From positions 8,887,738 to 8,951,737 of the forward strand of contig NZ_LR593886.1 of assembly GCF_901538265.1 (NCBI RefSeq): DNA of 64,000 bases, written 5' to 3'. This document shows positions 1 to 8,339 of this stretch, piece after piece. Position 1 is the first letter of the stretch. Each line of letters begins with the position of its first letter. Under the pieces are notes generated by a model, which saw only the letters and a list, made by a program, of their open reading frames with translations, was not told the origin of the DNA and made no database searches. The DNA is from Gemmata massiliana (GTDB lineage: Bacteria; Planctomycetota; Planctomycetia; Gemmatales; Gemmataceae). The translations under genes and the position numbers were made by a program.

Positions 1-231
1 GGCGAGTTTCAAGCTCCTCGGGGACTGGCTCGTGTGGATGAGCACTGCCGCGGAGGACGCCCGCCCTTTCTTGAACTGGCCGTCTCGGGCCTCACCTTTG
101 ACGCCGCCCGACTCCCCTACCGACTCGTCTGCGGACTCTGGTTCCATCGAGACGACGTAGAGCGGCGTGAGGAAAAACGGGCGAACCGGATCGCCGGCCG
201 AATTGCGGCCGAAATCGCACAGGCACTCTGA
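1..231 (+). CDS. C-terminal part of unrecognised protein (cut by window edge)
   Basis: The frame is open from the first base, so the start lies outside the window; a GTG at 34 exists but is not needed. About 76 residues are visible, rich in Arg and Ala at the C-terminus (RREEKRANRIAGRIAAEIAQAL region), with no family that I recognise. The stop is 9 bases before the next gene, so the two are probably co-transcribed. The layout (small basic protein, then a Gln-rich helical protein) resembles tail or assembly genes of phage-like elements, but that is only an inference from context. Confidence 0.5.
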   Translation, partial: GEFQAPRGLARVDEHCRGGRPPFLELAVSGLTFDAARLPYRLVCGLWFHRDDVERREEKRANRIAGRIAAEIAQAL

Positions 232-240
232 GGTGACGAC

Positions 241-1251
241 GTGGACGCAACTCTCGATGATGTGCTGGACGAACTGAAGAAACAGGTGAAACTGGCCACG
301 ATCGCCAACACGATCGCGTCCGGCACGCAGTTGCTCATGACGAAGGCTTTGCCCGCGGGACTGATGGCTGGCCCGGGTACACAAACCGCCGCACCGAAGC
401 CACCGGCCGGGATGCCGCTCCATCCGCCCGGTGTGCCCGGAACCGGGCACCCTCAGCAACACAACTCCCAGCAGCAACAGAATCAACAGGGCGGTCAAGC
501 CCAGCAGAACTCTAACACCAAGAAGAATCGTCGTGGCAAGAAGTCGTCCCAGAGCTTCTGGAGTCGCGTGCGGGGCGGGATCGCAAACAAGGTCAAGAGC
601 GGGCGACTCGGGCGGGCGTACAGCGGTGGGCAGAAGGGCGTCGGCTCGTTCCTCGGCGGCAAAGGTCCGACCGGGATGAAGGGGCTCGGCGGCATGTCAG
701 GAGCTGCGGCCCGTGTCGCCGGCCCGGTCGCAGTGGTAGCGGGCGTGGTGCAGGGGTTGAACGAGTTCCGTAAGGCCGTGGTGCAGGCGACCGACGAGCA
801 ACTCGCGGCGGCCCGGAAGCTCCGCGATGTGAGCGGCCATATGGACTTGATCTTCGCCCAGAGCGACATCAAGGACGCGATGCGAGGCATGCGGCAGGGG
901 CAAGCCCAGGCTCAAAGTACCGCACGACTAGCGGACTCGGAACAACGCCGCAAGGACTCGATGGAGCCACTTGAGAACGCTGTCACGAACATTAAGAACG
1001 ACCTACTTGCAAAGCTGAACGACGCGATCCTTCCGGCGATCGAAGTCTGTGCGGACATTGCCAAGTTCATCGAGCGAAACTGGCCTTGGTCGGTTAAAGA
1101 AGAAGAGAAGAAGAAGGAGCCACTCGGCTTGGCCGGTAGCATGCAAGCCGCCGAAGCGGAAGCGGCCCGAATCACTGCCGAAGGGCGACGGCTCATGGAT
1201 CGCGCCAGAGCCGCAAGTGGAACATCTCGTCCGGGTGGACGACTGCCTTAA
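241..1251 (+). CDS. Phage-like hypothetical protein with Gln-rich linker
   Basis: 336 residues from a GTG with an AGGTG motif just upstream. Residues 1-30 are a helix, residues 45-100 are a Pro/Gln/Asn-rich disordered linker, then a basic stretch (KKNRRGKKSS), a Gly/Ala-rich hydrophobic segment near 150-185 and a long charged helical region to the end. The mix of a hydrophobic middle and long alpha-helices is reminiscent of tail tape-measure or other structural proteins of phage-like elements, but no signature motif is present. It follows the partial gene with a 9-base gap. Function unknown. Confidence 0.6.
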   Translation: MDATLDDVLDELKKQVKLATIANTIASGTQLLMTKALPAGLMAGPGTQTAAPKPPAGMPLHPPGVPGTGHPQQHNSQQQQNQQGGQAQQNSNTKKNRRGKKSSQSFWSRVRGGIANKVKSGRLGRAYSGGQKGVGSFLGGKGPTGMKGLGGMSGAAARVAGPVAVVAGVVQGLNEFRKAVVQATDEQLAAARKLRDVSGHMDLIFAQSDIKDAMRGMRQGQAQAQSTARLADSEQRRKDSMEPLENAVTNIKNDLLAKLNDAILPAIEVCADIAKFIERNWPWSVKEEEKKKEPLGLAGSMQAAEAEAARITAEGRRLMDRARAASGTSRPGGRLP

Positions 1252-1488
1252 CACTTCAAAACGTAGTGGGTGGGAAGTACGATCTCAGGAGCGAGCCAGA
1301 CGATACTGAGCCCTTGACTCGTGGGTTCACTCAATCAGAGTCGATGCAATTTGCGATTCGAGTGCCTCGCCCGTAGCCGGTCACGCTCTTATGGCGTGAG
1401 GCCAACCTTCCCCGGACCGCTACAATCACGTCGACGACATTAACTCGGTCGACCCTCCGATTGCGTGATGTTTCTTAAGGGGAGCTGT

Positions 1489-2901
1489 ATGCAACGCCCG
1501 TACTTCTTGCGACCACCAGTGTTCCATCCCCGCTGGCTACTATCGGCTGTCGCTGCGGTGCTGGTCGTGAGCTCCCTGCACGCCGCGCCACCCGCGTTCA
1601 ATGCCGCGGAAGCCCGGAAAAGTGTCGTGTACATCAAGCGTATCACTCCGGGCTTGGGACCGGCGGTGGGGTCTGGTTTTCTCGTCAGTCACGACGGCCT
1701 GATCTTCACCAACCGGCATGTGGCCCTACCGTCCGATGAGGGGATCAAGGGGTCGATCACCCTGGTCGGTGTTCCTTCCGTCAAAGATCCTGATGTACTC
1801 GACTACTTTCGAGCCGAAACCGTTTACACACCGGAGAAAAAGGAAAACCTGGACTTCGCGGTTCTCAAGATCGAAGCCCGCAAGGACGGGCCGAAGTTCC
1901 GGCCACTGCCGCTCTCCTACGACAAGCTCGACCTCGGGAGCGATGTGGCCGTTCTCGGATACCCATACGTCCAGGAGAATCAGCCCAACTTGTCGTTCAA
2001 CAAGGGCAGTATCTCGGCTACCCGTGTTCGGATCGGGGACCGGTCGTTCTACCAGACGGACGCCGCCATCAATCCCGGCAACTCGGGCGGGCCGCTTCTG
2101 AACAAGAACGGGGAGGCGGTCGGGGTCGTCACATTCAAGAAGGGGAACGCCAACAACATCGGCTTCGCTTTAAACCTCGGTGAGGTCAAGGCCGCGGCGG
2201 AGCAAGCCGAGAAAAAGGCTGCGAGCGTAAAGCCCGTACCCGGGCCACTCGATCCCGCCGCCCTACCGGTCGTCGCCAGCATTGCGCCCAAGAAGGACAA
2301 CTGGGACGCGACCACCGGTGAGTTACGCGAGCACAAGGGGGCACTCGTCCTGGACAACAATGGAGGCCCTTACTGGATCACGAGCAAGGAACCATTGCCC
2401 CAAAATTTCCAGCTGGTTGTTCAGTGCCGCATCGAGTTTCTGAAGGGGAACCAGCAGCTCCAACCTTCGCAGCGATCCATTTTGCGAACCCTCTGTGTCC
2501 GCTTCGACAGCCCGGACACTAAGACGATGATCCTGGAACGCAAGGGCAGCCTCGTGGAGTTCAGCCACGAACTGCTGATCCTCTCTAAGGAGGGTGCGGG
2601 CGATACGGTCAAGGTCGAACGGAAGGGGAACTCCGAGGAGCCGTTCGTTCTGGTAATTACCAAGGTGGGCGGCGACTACACGATCGCCGTGGACGGCGAG
2701 ATCCTGCTGAAGTATCACGACGACAAGCCACTGAAAGGGGGACACAAGTTCTGCTTGGGTGGCTTCCTTTCGCGTCTCTACGTTGGCGACGTCTCAGTCA
2801 TCAAGTTGGAAGCCACGCCCGCAAAAGCAGGCGGAGAGCCGTCGCCCTCCAAGCCGGACAAGCAGTCGAGCCCCGATCCCAAGGGGCCGAGATCGATGTG
2901 A
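1489..2901 (+). CDS. Secreted trypsin-like (S1C/HtrA-type) serine protease with C-terminal beta-sandwich domain
   Basis: 470 residues. I chose the ATG at 1489 because AAGGGGAG sits just upstream; a GTG at 1465 would add eight residues. Residues 15-32 form a signal peptide ending near AAP. The protease domain (about 40-245) shows the triad: His77 in TNRHV, Asp122 in NLDFAVL and Ser199 in NPGNSGGP. There is no recognisable PDZ domain. Residues 270-445 look like a concanavalin/LamG-type beta-sandwich similar to the DUF1080 domains common in planctomycetes, probably a substrate- or glycan-binding module; the tail is Lys/Pro/Ser-rich. It is monocistronic and faces a convergent gene across a strong hairpin. 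Likely a periplasmic or surface protease. Confidence 0.85.
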   Translation: MQRPYFLRPPVFHPRWLLSAVAAVLVVSSLHAAPPAFNAAEARKSVVYIKRITPGLGPAVGSGFLVSHDGLIFTNRHVALPSDEGIKGSITLVGVPSVKDPDVLDYFRAETVYTPEKKENLDFAVLKIEARKDGPKFRPLPLSYDKLDLGSDVAVLGYPYVQENQPNLSFNKGSISATRVRIGDRSFYQTDAAINPGNSGGPLLNKNGEAVGVVTFKKGNANNIGFALNLGEVKAAAEQAEKKAASVKPVPGPLDPAALPVVASIAPKKDNWDATTGELREHKGALVLDNNGGPYWITSKEPLPQNFQLVVQCRIEFLKGNQQLQPSQRSILRTLCVRFDSPDTKTMILERKGSLVEFSHELLILSKEGAGDTVKVERKGNSEEPFVLVITKVGGDYTIAVDGEILLKYHDDKPLKGGHKFCLGGFLSRLYVGDVSVIKLEATPAKAGGEPSPSKPDKQSSPDPKGPRSM

Positions 2902-2973
2902 AATCGCCCGAGCTACCAGGGGTCACGCCCGAACTTGATAGGGCATCTCGGGGACGTCGATTTAAAGCAGTTC

Positions 2974-3030
2974 CGCCCACCCGAAGTACGGGCATGGTCA
3001 AAATGGCCGTGCCCGTACTTCGGGTGGGCG
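2974..3030. terminator. Strong hairpin between convergent genes
   Basis: A 21-base inverted repeat (2974-2994 against 3010-3030) with perfect pairing, extended by a GT wobble and two more pairs, leaves a loop of about 9 bases. It lies between the stop of the protease gene and the stop of the convergent membrane-protein gene. No T-tract follows in either direction, so it may be a bidirectional terminator or a mobile REP-like palindrome that settled there. Confidence 0.6.
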
Positions 3031-3036
3031 TAGCAT

Positions 3037-3528
3037 TTAGTTCTTCAGAGTGTTCCGGATCTTTTTGGTTGTGCCCCTCGCTTCGGAGGTCGAGTCGAAC
3101 GACCCGATCGCGAACCGGCCAACTGTGAAGCCGTCGTCGATTGCGCCCGCTGCCTCTTCAGCCCGTGCCGAGTCTTTGCACAAATACACCACAACTCGCG
3201 TTCCCGCCCGACCATCACCGATCCAAAAATGTGCGGCCGGGCGATCCGGGCGATCGATCACACTCGCGGTCGCGAACTCGACCGGCACGCCCTGCTGACG
3301 CAAATATGCAGCAAGCTCCTTGTGGCTGCTCCACTCTTTGTCTGATGCGATCGGTCGCTTTCCGTGCGTCGCACTACGGCCTGTCATGGCGGCGATCACG
3401 ACGGCCACAACGACGAGCGAAAGCACCAACAACGCCACCATCCCAAAAACGGCCGTCCGCCGGGCCTTGCGTTGCCTGTTCGCCCGCCGTCGCTCGATCA
3501 GCTCCTCGTACTCTTCGTTCGCGTCCAC
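3037..3528 (-). CDS. Single-TM hypothetical protein
   Basis: 163 residues. The GTG at 3528 is preferred over the GTG at 3579 because a perfect AGGAGG lies 7 bases before it. The N-terminus is a charged helix (NEEYEELIERRRANRQRKARR), followed by one transmembrane segment near residues 28-50 and an extracytoplasmic domain of about 110 residues. That domain has no family I recognise. The positive-inside rule puts the N-terminus in the cytoplasm. It is convergent with the trypsin-like protease gene. Confidence 0.65.
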   Translation of the reverse strand: MDANEEYEELIERRRANRQRKARRTAVFGMVALLVLSLVVVAVVIAAMTGRSATHGKRPIASDKEWSSHKELAAYLRQQGVPVEFATASVIDRPDRPAAHFWIGDGRAGTRVVVYLCKDSARAEEAAGAIDDGFTVGRFAIGSFDSTSEARGTTKKIRNTLKN

Positions 3529-3631
3529 AGTGAGGCCTCCTGAGTTGCCCTCAGTCTCACCATTCGCCCTCCGATCCACAATCTGGACTTCTTTTCACAT
3601 ATTCGGCGACTGCCTCTTTGCCGCTTAGAGC

Positions 3632-3651
3632 AAGTGGTCGCGCGACCACTT
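3632..3651. repeat. Palindrome copy 1 (GTGGTCGCGCGACCAC core)
   Basis: Perfect 20-base palindrome AAGTGGTCGCGCGACCACTT. The 16-base core recurs at 12586-12601 and 14629-14644. This copy lies in the intergenic region upstream of the HTH gene that starts at 3829. See the findings. Confidence 0.85.
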
Positions 3652-3828
3652 TAGTCCATCGGCGGTCTACTACAGCGGCGAGATTCGCTGGGCTTTGCGT
3701 GCCGTGTGTCGCCATGCGTGCCATAAGTGTCAAACATGTTGAAGAATTTTACCGATGTGTGGACATCACGACGCCTACTATCTGGATAGTGGCCCATGTA
3801 CGCCCGGATATCAAGGCGGAGATTCGCA

Positions 3829-4164
3829 ATGAGCGCTGCGGTACTCGTTAACCGTGTTCTTCAGGAGTCACTTTTGTCGCTGAGTGCAGCGGCGAGGCTA
3901 TTCCCGCCATTGCGACAACATGCCGCCGTCCGAGCTTCCACCATCTGGAGGTGGGTACGCGAAGGTGTGATGACACCGAACGGTCGCGTGAAACTCGAAG
4001 CCGTTCGCGTCGGTCAGTCCTGGATCACATCGCGTGAGGCTGTCGAGCGGTTCATCGCGGCACAGAATCCGCCTGCGAATCCAATCGAATCGACTGCTCG
4101 CGAACAGAGTGATGAACATGCCGCTCGCGAGGCGGCCGCAGTGCAAAGCCTGCTTGGAATGTAG
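3829..4164 (+). CDS. DUF1580-type helix-turn-helix protein
   Basis: 111 residues. The ATG at 3829 has GGCGGAG upstream; an upstream ATG at 3796 lacks one. The core (LSLSAAARLFPP, then STIWRWVREGV, then LEAVRVGQSWITSREAVERF) is the pattern of DUF1580, a planctomycete family of small HTH proteins related to excisionase/MerR-like DNA binders. Such genes typically sit on planctomycete mobile elements. It precedes the replication-like and ParB-like genes on the same strand, separated by a hairpin, so it may be an element regulator or excision factor. Confidence 0.72.
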   Translation: MSAAVLVNRVLQESLLSLSAAARLFPPLRQHAAVRASTIWRWVREGVMTPNGRVKLEAVRVGQSWITSREAVERFIAAQNPPANPIESTAREQSDEHAAREAAAVQSLLGM

Positions 4165-4175
4165 CCATCAAACGC

Positions 4176-4208
4176 GACGACCGCGAGGGTGAGAACCTCG
4201 CGGTCGTC
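4176..4208 (+). terminator. Hairpin after the DUF1580 gene
   Basis: A perfect 13-base inverted repeat (GACGACCGCGAGG at 4176-4188, its complement at 4196-4208) with a 7-base loop begins 11 bases after the stop at 4164. There is no T-run, so it is either a weak terminator or an attenuating structure in front of the replication-like gene that starts about 40 bases on. Confidence 0.5.
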
Positions 4209-4250
4209 AATGTTCATTTGGGCCGACCAAAGCGCCAAGGAACTAACCTC

Positions 4251-5513
4251 ATGGTAGGCGTCCGCTCCTGCGGTCGGAGACATTTTCCCGACCCGTTCGC
4301 AAAGTTCGGCCATTTTGCCGGCCAGCCCGAGAACACCAAATCTCAAAAACGCATCCCCTCGTACCCGGGCGGTCCCGACGCGGTACTCGCGGCCGCATTC
4401 GCGTCAAAGCACGGACAGCGACTGCATGAGATCTATTGCGGCCGGCACAGCTACCGGCACGCCGAACACGCTCTCCTCGCTCTGGCCCGCGGGCTGGCAT
4501 TCTGGGCGGGTTCAGATGAGCGGCTCCTCGAGTTGCTCATCATGCGATCGCCACTCGCCGACGTCACTTCGATGGCCTCGAAGTGGTTCGCGGGACGCCG
4601 GTCGCGGCACTGGGGCTTGGAGCGGGTCGTTCGTCCAGCGATCGCCGCCCGCTCAACTTTCTGGGGACAGCCCCGTCAGCCTACCGGTGCCCCCGCCACT
4701 GATTCCTATGGTGTTACTCCGACCGCCACCGAACAGGTCACCTCACCCACTGCCCCCGACGCTCCCACGGACTCTGAATTTAGGGAGGAATTCAGAAAGC
4801 GAACCTCCTCGTCAGAAGCCCCCTGTGCCTTCGCCCGATCCGTCCGGCGAGCAACCGCAGAGGGGAGGAGCAACAGTCTGTTCGAGTTCGCATTCGCAAT
4901 CCTGCAACATCTGTCCGGCGGCAATCACGGCAGCACCTTCACATGCGGTACGACGCAACTCGGCGACGCACTCGGATGCAGCCGACAGCATGCCGGACGC
5001 ATCCTGCATCAGCTTGAAAATGCGGGCCTGATTCGCCGACTCAGCACCGGCAACAACCTGACTCACCGAGTGAGCCGCTTCGAATGGATCGGCCAAAGTG
5101 ACTTCCCACATACCAACGGCGCCTACGATAAGGAACCGCACAATGAACAAGACGAACCCAGCACCCGAAGTGGTCAATGTGCCGCTGTCGGAAGTCGATT
5201 TCGGTCCCGCGAAGAAGGGGAGGGCCACCCTCAACGCGGAAGCGGTGGAGCGTTACGCGGAGAGCGTAACCGAGTGGACGGACTCGAAGCCGATCGACCT
5301 GTTTTATGGGCACGTACCGGACGGGGCGCGTTACTACTTTGCGGGCGACGGCTGGCACCGCGGAGAGGCCATGCTCAAGCTGAAGCGTCTGACGATCAAA
5401 GCGACGATCACACGTTGCGAGTCCGCCACGGAAGCCGAGCGGCAGGCCACGTTGTTCGCCCTGTCGGGCCGGGCGAACCGGGTCCACGGCGTGCCACGGT
5501 CCAACGAAGATAA
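4251..5513 (+). CDS. Replication-associated protein: HBD domain plus winged helix
   Basis: 420 residues from the ATG at 4251 (CAAGGAAC upstream; a TTG at 4218 is an alternative). Residues 43-145 (DAVLAAAFASKHG, RHAEHALLALARGLAFWAGSD, then HWGLERVVRPAI) resemble the HBD domain that accompanies primase-polymerases of phages and plasmids such as NrS-1. Residues 145-205 are a Pro/Thr-rich linker. Residues 205-290 (ILQHLSGG, QLGDALGCSRQHAGRILHQLENAGLIRRL) form a winged helix as in plasmid Rep proteins. From about residue 297 the frame overlaps the ParB-like gene and becomes Arg/Gly-rich, so the biological end may differ. No polymerase or helicase motif is present. Probably initiator or regulator of element replication. 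Confidence 0.6.
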   Translation: MVGVRSCGRRHFPDPFAKFGHFAGQPENTKSQKRIPSYPGGPDAVLAAAFASKHGQRLHEIYCGRHSYRHAEHALLALARGLAFWAGSDERLLELLIMRSPLADVTSMASKWFAGRRSRHWGLERVVRPAIAARSTFWGQPRQPTGAPATDSYGVTPTATEQVTSPTAPDAPTDSEFREEFRKRTSSSEAPCAFARSVRRATAEGRSNSLFEFAFAILQHLSGGNHGSTFTCGTTQLGDALGCSRQHAGRILHQLENAGLIRRLSTGNNLTHRVSRFEWIGQSDFPHTNGAYDKEPHNEQDEPSTRSGQCAAVGSRFRSREEGEGHPQRGSGGALRGERNRVDGLEADRPVLWARTGRGALLLCGRRLAPRRGHAQAEASDDQSDDHTLRVRHGSRAAGHVVRPVGPGEPGPRRATVQRR

Positions 5514-6435
5514 GCGGGCCGCAATACGCTACGCGTTGCTGATGCGTGAGCACGAGGGGCATAGCGATCGGAAGATCGCCCAACTGTGCGACGTGAGCCA
5601 CCTCCTCGTCGGGAGCGTGCGGCACGAGATGACTTCGGCCGGGGAGCTTACCGGAAAAGCTTCCGCCGAAAATCCGGACCGCGGCTACAGAGACGGAGCC
5701 ACCATCCGCGGCGGGTGCCACCGCGAGAAAAACGGTCGGATTGTCGTAACCGCCGCAGCCGAGGTTCTTGCTCCGGAACAAAAGAGGACAGACTTGTCCG
5801 CTGGTAATTTAACCAGCGACGTGAAACCAAATGAGGGTACTGCTCCATCCACCGGAGAAACTCTCGCTGCTCAACCGGTATCCGCGACAGAGGAGCTTGA
5901 TGCTTCCGGTCGTGTTAAGGACCGGTACGGCCGCATCATCCCGGCGTCTCTCGCGGGCGTCGCGAGGGCGTTCACGGCAACCGCGGCCACTCGACGTGAT
6001 TGGAATAGGGAGATCCGCCAGCTTCGCGAGTTACAGAAGTTGTTTCGTGGGGATGTAGAGCGGAAAGGATTGATCCAGAACGAAGGGACGCTCCAAAGAA
6101 TCGAAAACGCGATTGAGAGCTTACGTGGGTTGGTCCTAAACAGCTTGCCGGAGGCAGTGTGTCCGTCGGTGAACGCGGACGGGGAACACGACGCTGACAC
6201 GGTCCTCAGCAACCTCAAGCGGTGCCACCTCTGCGTTGGCCGCATGTGGCTCACGAGCGACGAGATCGAGCGGTACGATAAGGTCCACAACGTCAAGGAT
6301 CGCTGCTCGCGGTGGGCGTCTGAATCGACCGTTACCGAGCCGATGAAGCCCACGTCGGAGGTGGCGGTCACTGAGTGCGGTGAGCGGACGCTGCTTGCGA
6401 AGCCAGAGGACGCCGAAGACATGGCCGCGGTGTAA
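5143..6435 (+). CDS. ParB/Srx N-terminal domain protein
   Basis: 430 residues. The ATG at 5143 is chosen for AAGGAA upstream; 5098 is a possible longer start. Residues 5-95 hold the ParB nuclease-like domain with the key loop YYFAGDGWHRGEAMLKL. Residues 100-150 (RVHGVPRSNEDKRAAIRYAL, then HSDRKIAQLCDVSHLLVGSV) form the HTH that follows in plasmid ParB relatives. The C-terminal half is helical and charged, with a Cys pair (CHLCVGRMW) near residue 366. No ParA lies next to it, so chromosome-type segregation is unlikely; a role in maintenance or transcription of the mobile element fits better. It overlaps the upstream gene by about 370 bases in another frame. Confidence 0.8.
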   Translation: MNKTNPAPEVVNVPLSEVDFGPAKKGRATLNAEAVERYAESVTEWTDSKPIDLFYGHVPDGARYYFAGDGWHRGEAMLKLKRLTIKATITRCESATEAERQATLFALSGRANRVHGVPRSNEDKRAAIRYALLMREHEGHSDRKIAQLCDVSHLLVGSVRHEMTSAGELTGKASAENPDRGYRDGATIRGGCHREKNGRIVVTAAAEVLAPEQKRTDLSAGNLTSDVKPNEGTAPSTGETLAAQPVSATEELDASGRVKDRYGRIIPASLAGVARAFTATAATRRDWNREIRQLRELQKLFRGDVERKGLIQNEGTLQRIENAIESLRGLVLNSLPEAVCPSVNADGEHDADTVLSNLKRCHLCVGRMWLTSDEIERYDKVHNVKDRCSRWASESTVTEPMKPTSEVAVTECGERTLLAKPEDAEDMAAV

Positions 6436-6478
6436 TTGGCACGGTAAAACGCCACGAAGTGTGGAAACGACGAAACGT

Positions 6479-6514
6479 CCTCGTGGTTACCAGCCTACGC
6501 TGGTAACCACGAGG
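6479..6514. terminator. Bidirectional hairpin terminator
   Basis: Perfect 16-base inverted repeat: CCTCGTGGTTACCAGC at 6479-6494 and its complement at 6499-6514, with a 4-base loop. It starts 44 bases after the ParB-like stop and directly touches the stop codon of the convergent DUF3037 gene. It is very stable but lacks a T-tract. Confidence 0.7.
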
Positions 6515-7315
6515 CTAATCGCCTTCGGAATCCGCGACGACCTTTGCAGTTGTGCGAATCACGTTTAGCAGGGAATCGAGATCTTCGGCTCGGTAGAATT
6601 CGGCATGCTTTTCCCTAAGCAATTTCTCCACGATTTGAGGGGTTTCTGTCTCACCTGGAGGAAACTCCCCGACGATGACCAGTTGACTACCGACCGTGTG
6701 GATTAACTCGCTTTCCAGTTGGTAGCGGCCTGCACGAGAGATCAACTCAGTGGCCGTGTCGCGGGGAAATTGAACCGGTTGAATGAGCGTCAATTTGCCA
6801 TTCTGGTACCCATAAGGCAACATCAGGCTGCTTCGGATCTTCGGCAAATGCACCTCAACATCATGCATCACCAGCGGCTTGAATTCGGGCTTCGAGAATT
6901 CCTCTTCGAGAACCTCTTTCAGCCCACGTTTGCGGTTTGGGGCGGGCTGCGGTTCCACAAGTTCCTCAAACAACTGAAAAAATTGGACCCCCGGGACACG
7001 CACTGCCACTTTACGCGGGTCCGTGATGAGTAGATCATTGGCTTCTTGACCAATGAATTTACGTACATCCGCAACATCGCGGAAGCTCTTTGCCGCTTGT
7101 CGGATACGTGTCTCAAAGGAGGACACGAGTCGAGTGTACTGTTTCAGTGAGATGCGATTCTTGCCGAAAAATTTGTGAATTCGGCCAACGCGACGATTCG
7201 TCTTGACGTCGAAATAACCCGTGGTAGGGCAATACAGGAGTACCCCGACATTAGCGCCTTCAAGACGCCCGAAGTCGGGGCAGTATTGGATCACTGAGTA
7301 GTAGCCGGGAATCAC
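6515..7315 (-). CDS. DUF3037 family protein
   Basis: 266 residues, start GTG overlapping the stop of the upstream HipA-like gene (GTGA), so the pair is translationally coupled. The opening (YYSVIQYCPDFGRLEGANVG) is the DUF3037 signature: these proteins begin with a segment that reports 'Y.V..Y.PD..R.E..NVGV'. The remainder is alpha/beta with no catalytic motif that I can name. DUF3037 genes are repeatedly found next to HipA_2-type kinase genes, suggesting a functional pair in which this protein may be partner, substrate or antitoxin of the kinase. The biochemical role is unknown. Confidence 0.8.
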   Translation of the reverse strand: MIPGYYSVIQYCPDFGRLEGANVGVLLYCPTTGYFDVKTNRRVGRIHKFFGKNRISLKQYTRLVSSFETRIRQAAKSFRDVADVRKFIGQEANDLLITDPRKVAVRVPGVQFFQLFEELVEPQPAPNRKRGLKEVLEEEFSKPEFKPLVMHDVEVHLPKIRSSLMLPYGYQNGKLTLIQPVQFPRDTATELISRAGRYQLESELIHTVGSQLVIVGEFPPGETETPQIVEKLLREKHAEFYRAEDLDSLLNVIRTTAKVVADSEGD

Positions 7316-8160
7316 GGGTTATCCCCCGACCGTTGTTGGTCATCAAAGAGATCCGCGGCAGGGAAATCGACACGAATAATTCGCTCAAGCAATCGTATAC
7401 GACCGTATATCATGTCGCTCAAAGCGTTTCGATGCCCGTTGGTCAACCACGACTCGGGCACTCGCTCGATGATCGCATCGATTTGCGCCCTCAAACATGA
7501 TTGTACTGCACGCACGGCTTGAAGGGCGTGTTCACGTCGGGCAAGTCCCGCAAATTCAGGGAAATAGCCATACAGTGCGTCTGAGGTCGCCACGCGTCTG
7601 AGGTGGGCAGGGGTCAAATCTGCTAGGCACTTGAAACAGCACCCGTGGTCGAGAGATGTGAGGTAATACTGATCATCGAAATTGGCAGCGCGTTCAAGAA
7701 ACACGTTTCTCTCGGCTCGCCACTCGGGAGCGGTTTCTGTTCTCGGTCGAAAGCGGTCACAGTTCAGTGTCCAGGTATCAAACACAACAAGGCGTGCCAA
7801 GTCGATCGGGTTGAGTAAACGGTTGAGCACCGATCGGCTACCGGACCAATCCATTCCGTCAAGTTTGCGAGTAATGAAGCCGTGTCCGGGAACGAATTCA
7901 TTTCCGTCTGCGAGTTCGACGGGAGCGTGAGGCGGAATTTCGATTACTGCATATTCCGGTGTGCGAAGCCCGACGATACGAGCTAGCTCGATGCCCACCA
8001 GTTCGCACGCTAAATCGTGCGGGCACCCTTTGGGGTACAGTACTTTCAAAAACCCCTCACCAGCATCTGTTTCAACAACGACTGGCAGAGAATTACTAGA
8101 CAGTTTGCGTTTTTGATAACGAATGGTGGTCGGCGACCACGAGGAAGCAATTGATGACAT
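7312..8160 (-). CDS. HipA-like (HipA_2) kinase-fold protein
   Basis: 282 residues. It has the features of the short HipA-like family: a beta-strand lysine in EGFLKVLYPKG (Lys39), a catalytic-loop motif LNCDRFRP (Asn133, Asp135, Arg136), and a metal-binding-type SLDHG (Asp171). HipA of E. coli phosphorylates glutamyl-tRNA synthetase, but this family lacks the HipB partner and the HipA N-terminal domain, so the substrate is not known. It is the first gene of a two-gene operon with DUF3037. The ATG at 8160 has no clear ribosome site. A near-palindrome GTGGTCGGCGACCAC lies in codons 7-12, similar to the dispersed palindrome in this island. Confidence 0.8.
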   Translation of the reverse strand: MSSIASSWSPTTIRYQKRKLSSNSLPVVVETDAGEGFLKVLYPKGCPHDLACELVGIELARIVGLRTPEYAVIEIPPHAPVELADGNEFVPGHGFITRKLDGMDWSGSRSVLNRLLNPIDLARLVVFDTWTLNCDRFRPRTETAPEWRAERNVFLERAANFDDQYYLTSLDHGCCFKCLADLTPAHLRRVATSDALYGYFPEFAGLARREHALQAVRAVQSCLRAQIDAIIERVPESWLTNGHRNALSDMIYGRIRLLERIIRVDFPAADLFDDQQRSGDNP

Positions 8161-8339
8161 TGGACGCCGAACTCACACGGAGAGACGGTGTTACGGAGGC
8201 CGTCCGATCACATCTTTTGTTCGTGTCATTACTAGCGTGCTCGATGATAAAGTCGAGACGAAGATCAATTTCTGATAGCGACTACGATCACTTGACGCTG
8301 GATTCCCATAAGGCGGGTGCCATAGGGTGCCACGGGCAG

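Noticed and set aside
8126..8140. GTGGTCGGCGACCAC as a fourth copy of the island palindrome
   Set aside because: It lacks the central CG step and lies in the codons of the HipA-like gene; similarity may be chance, so it is mentioned but not counted.
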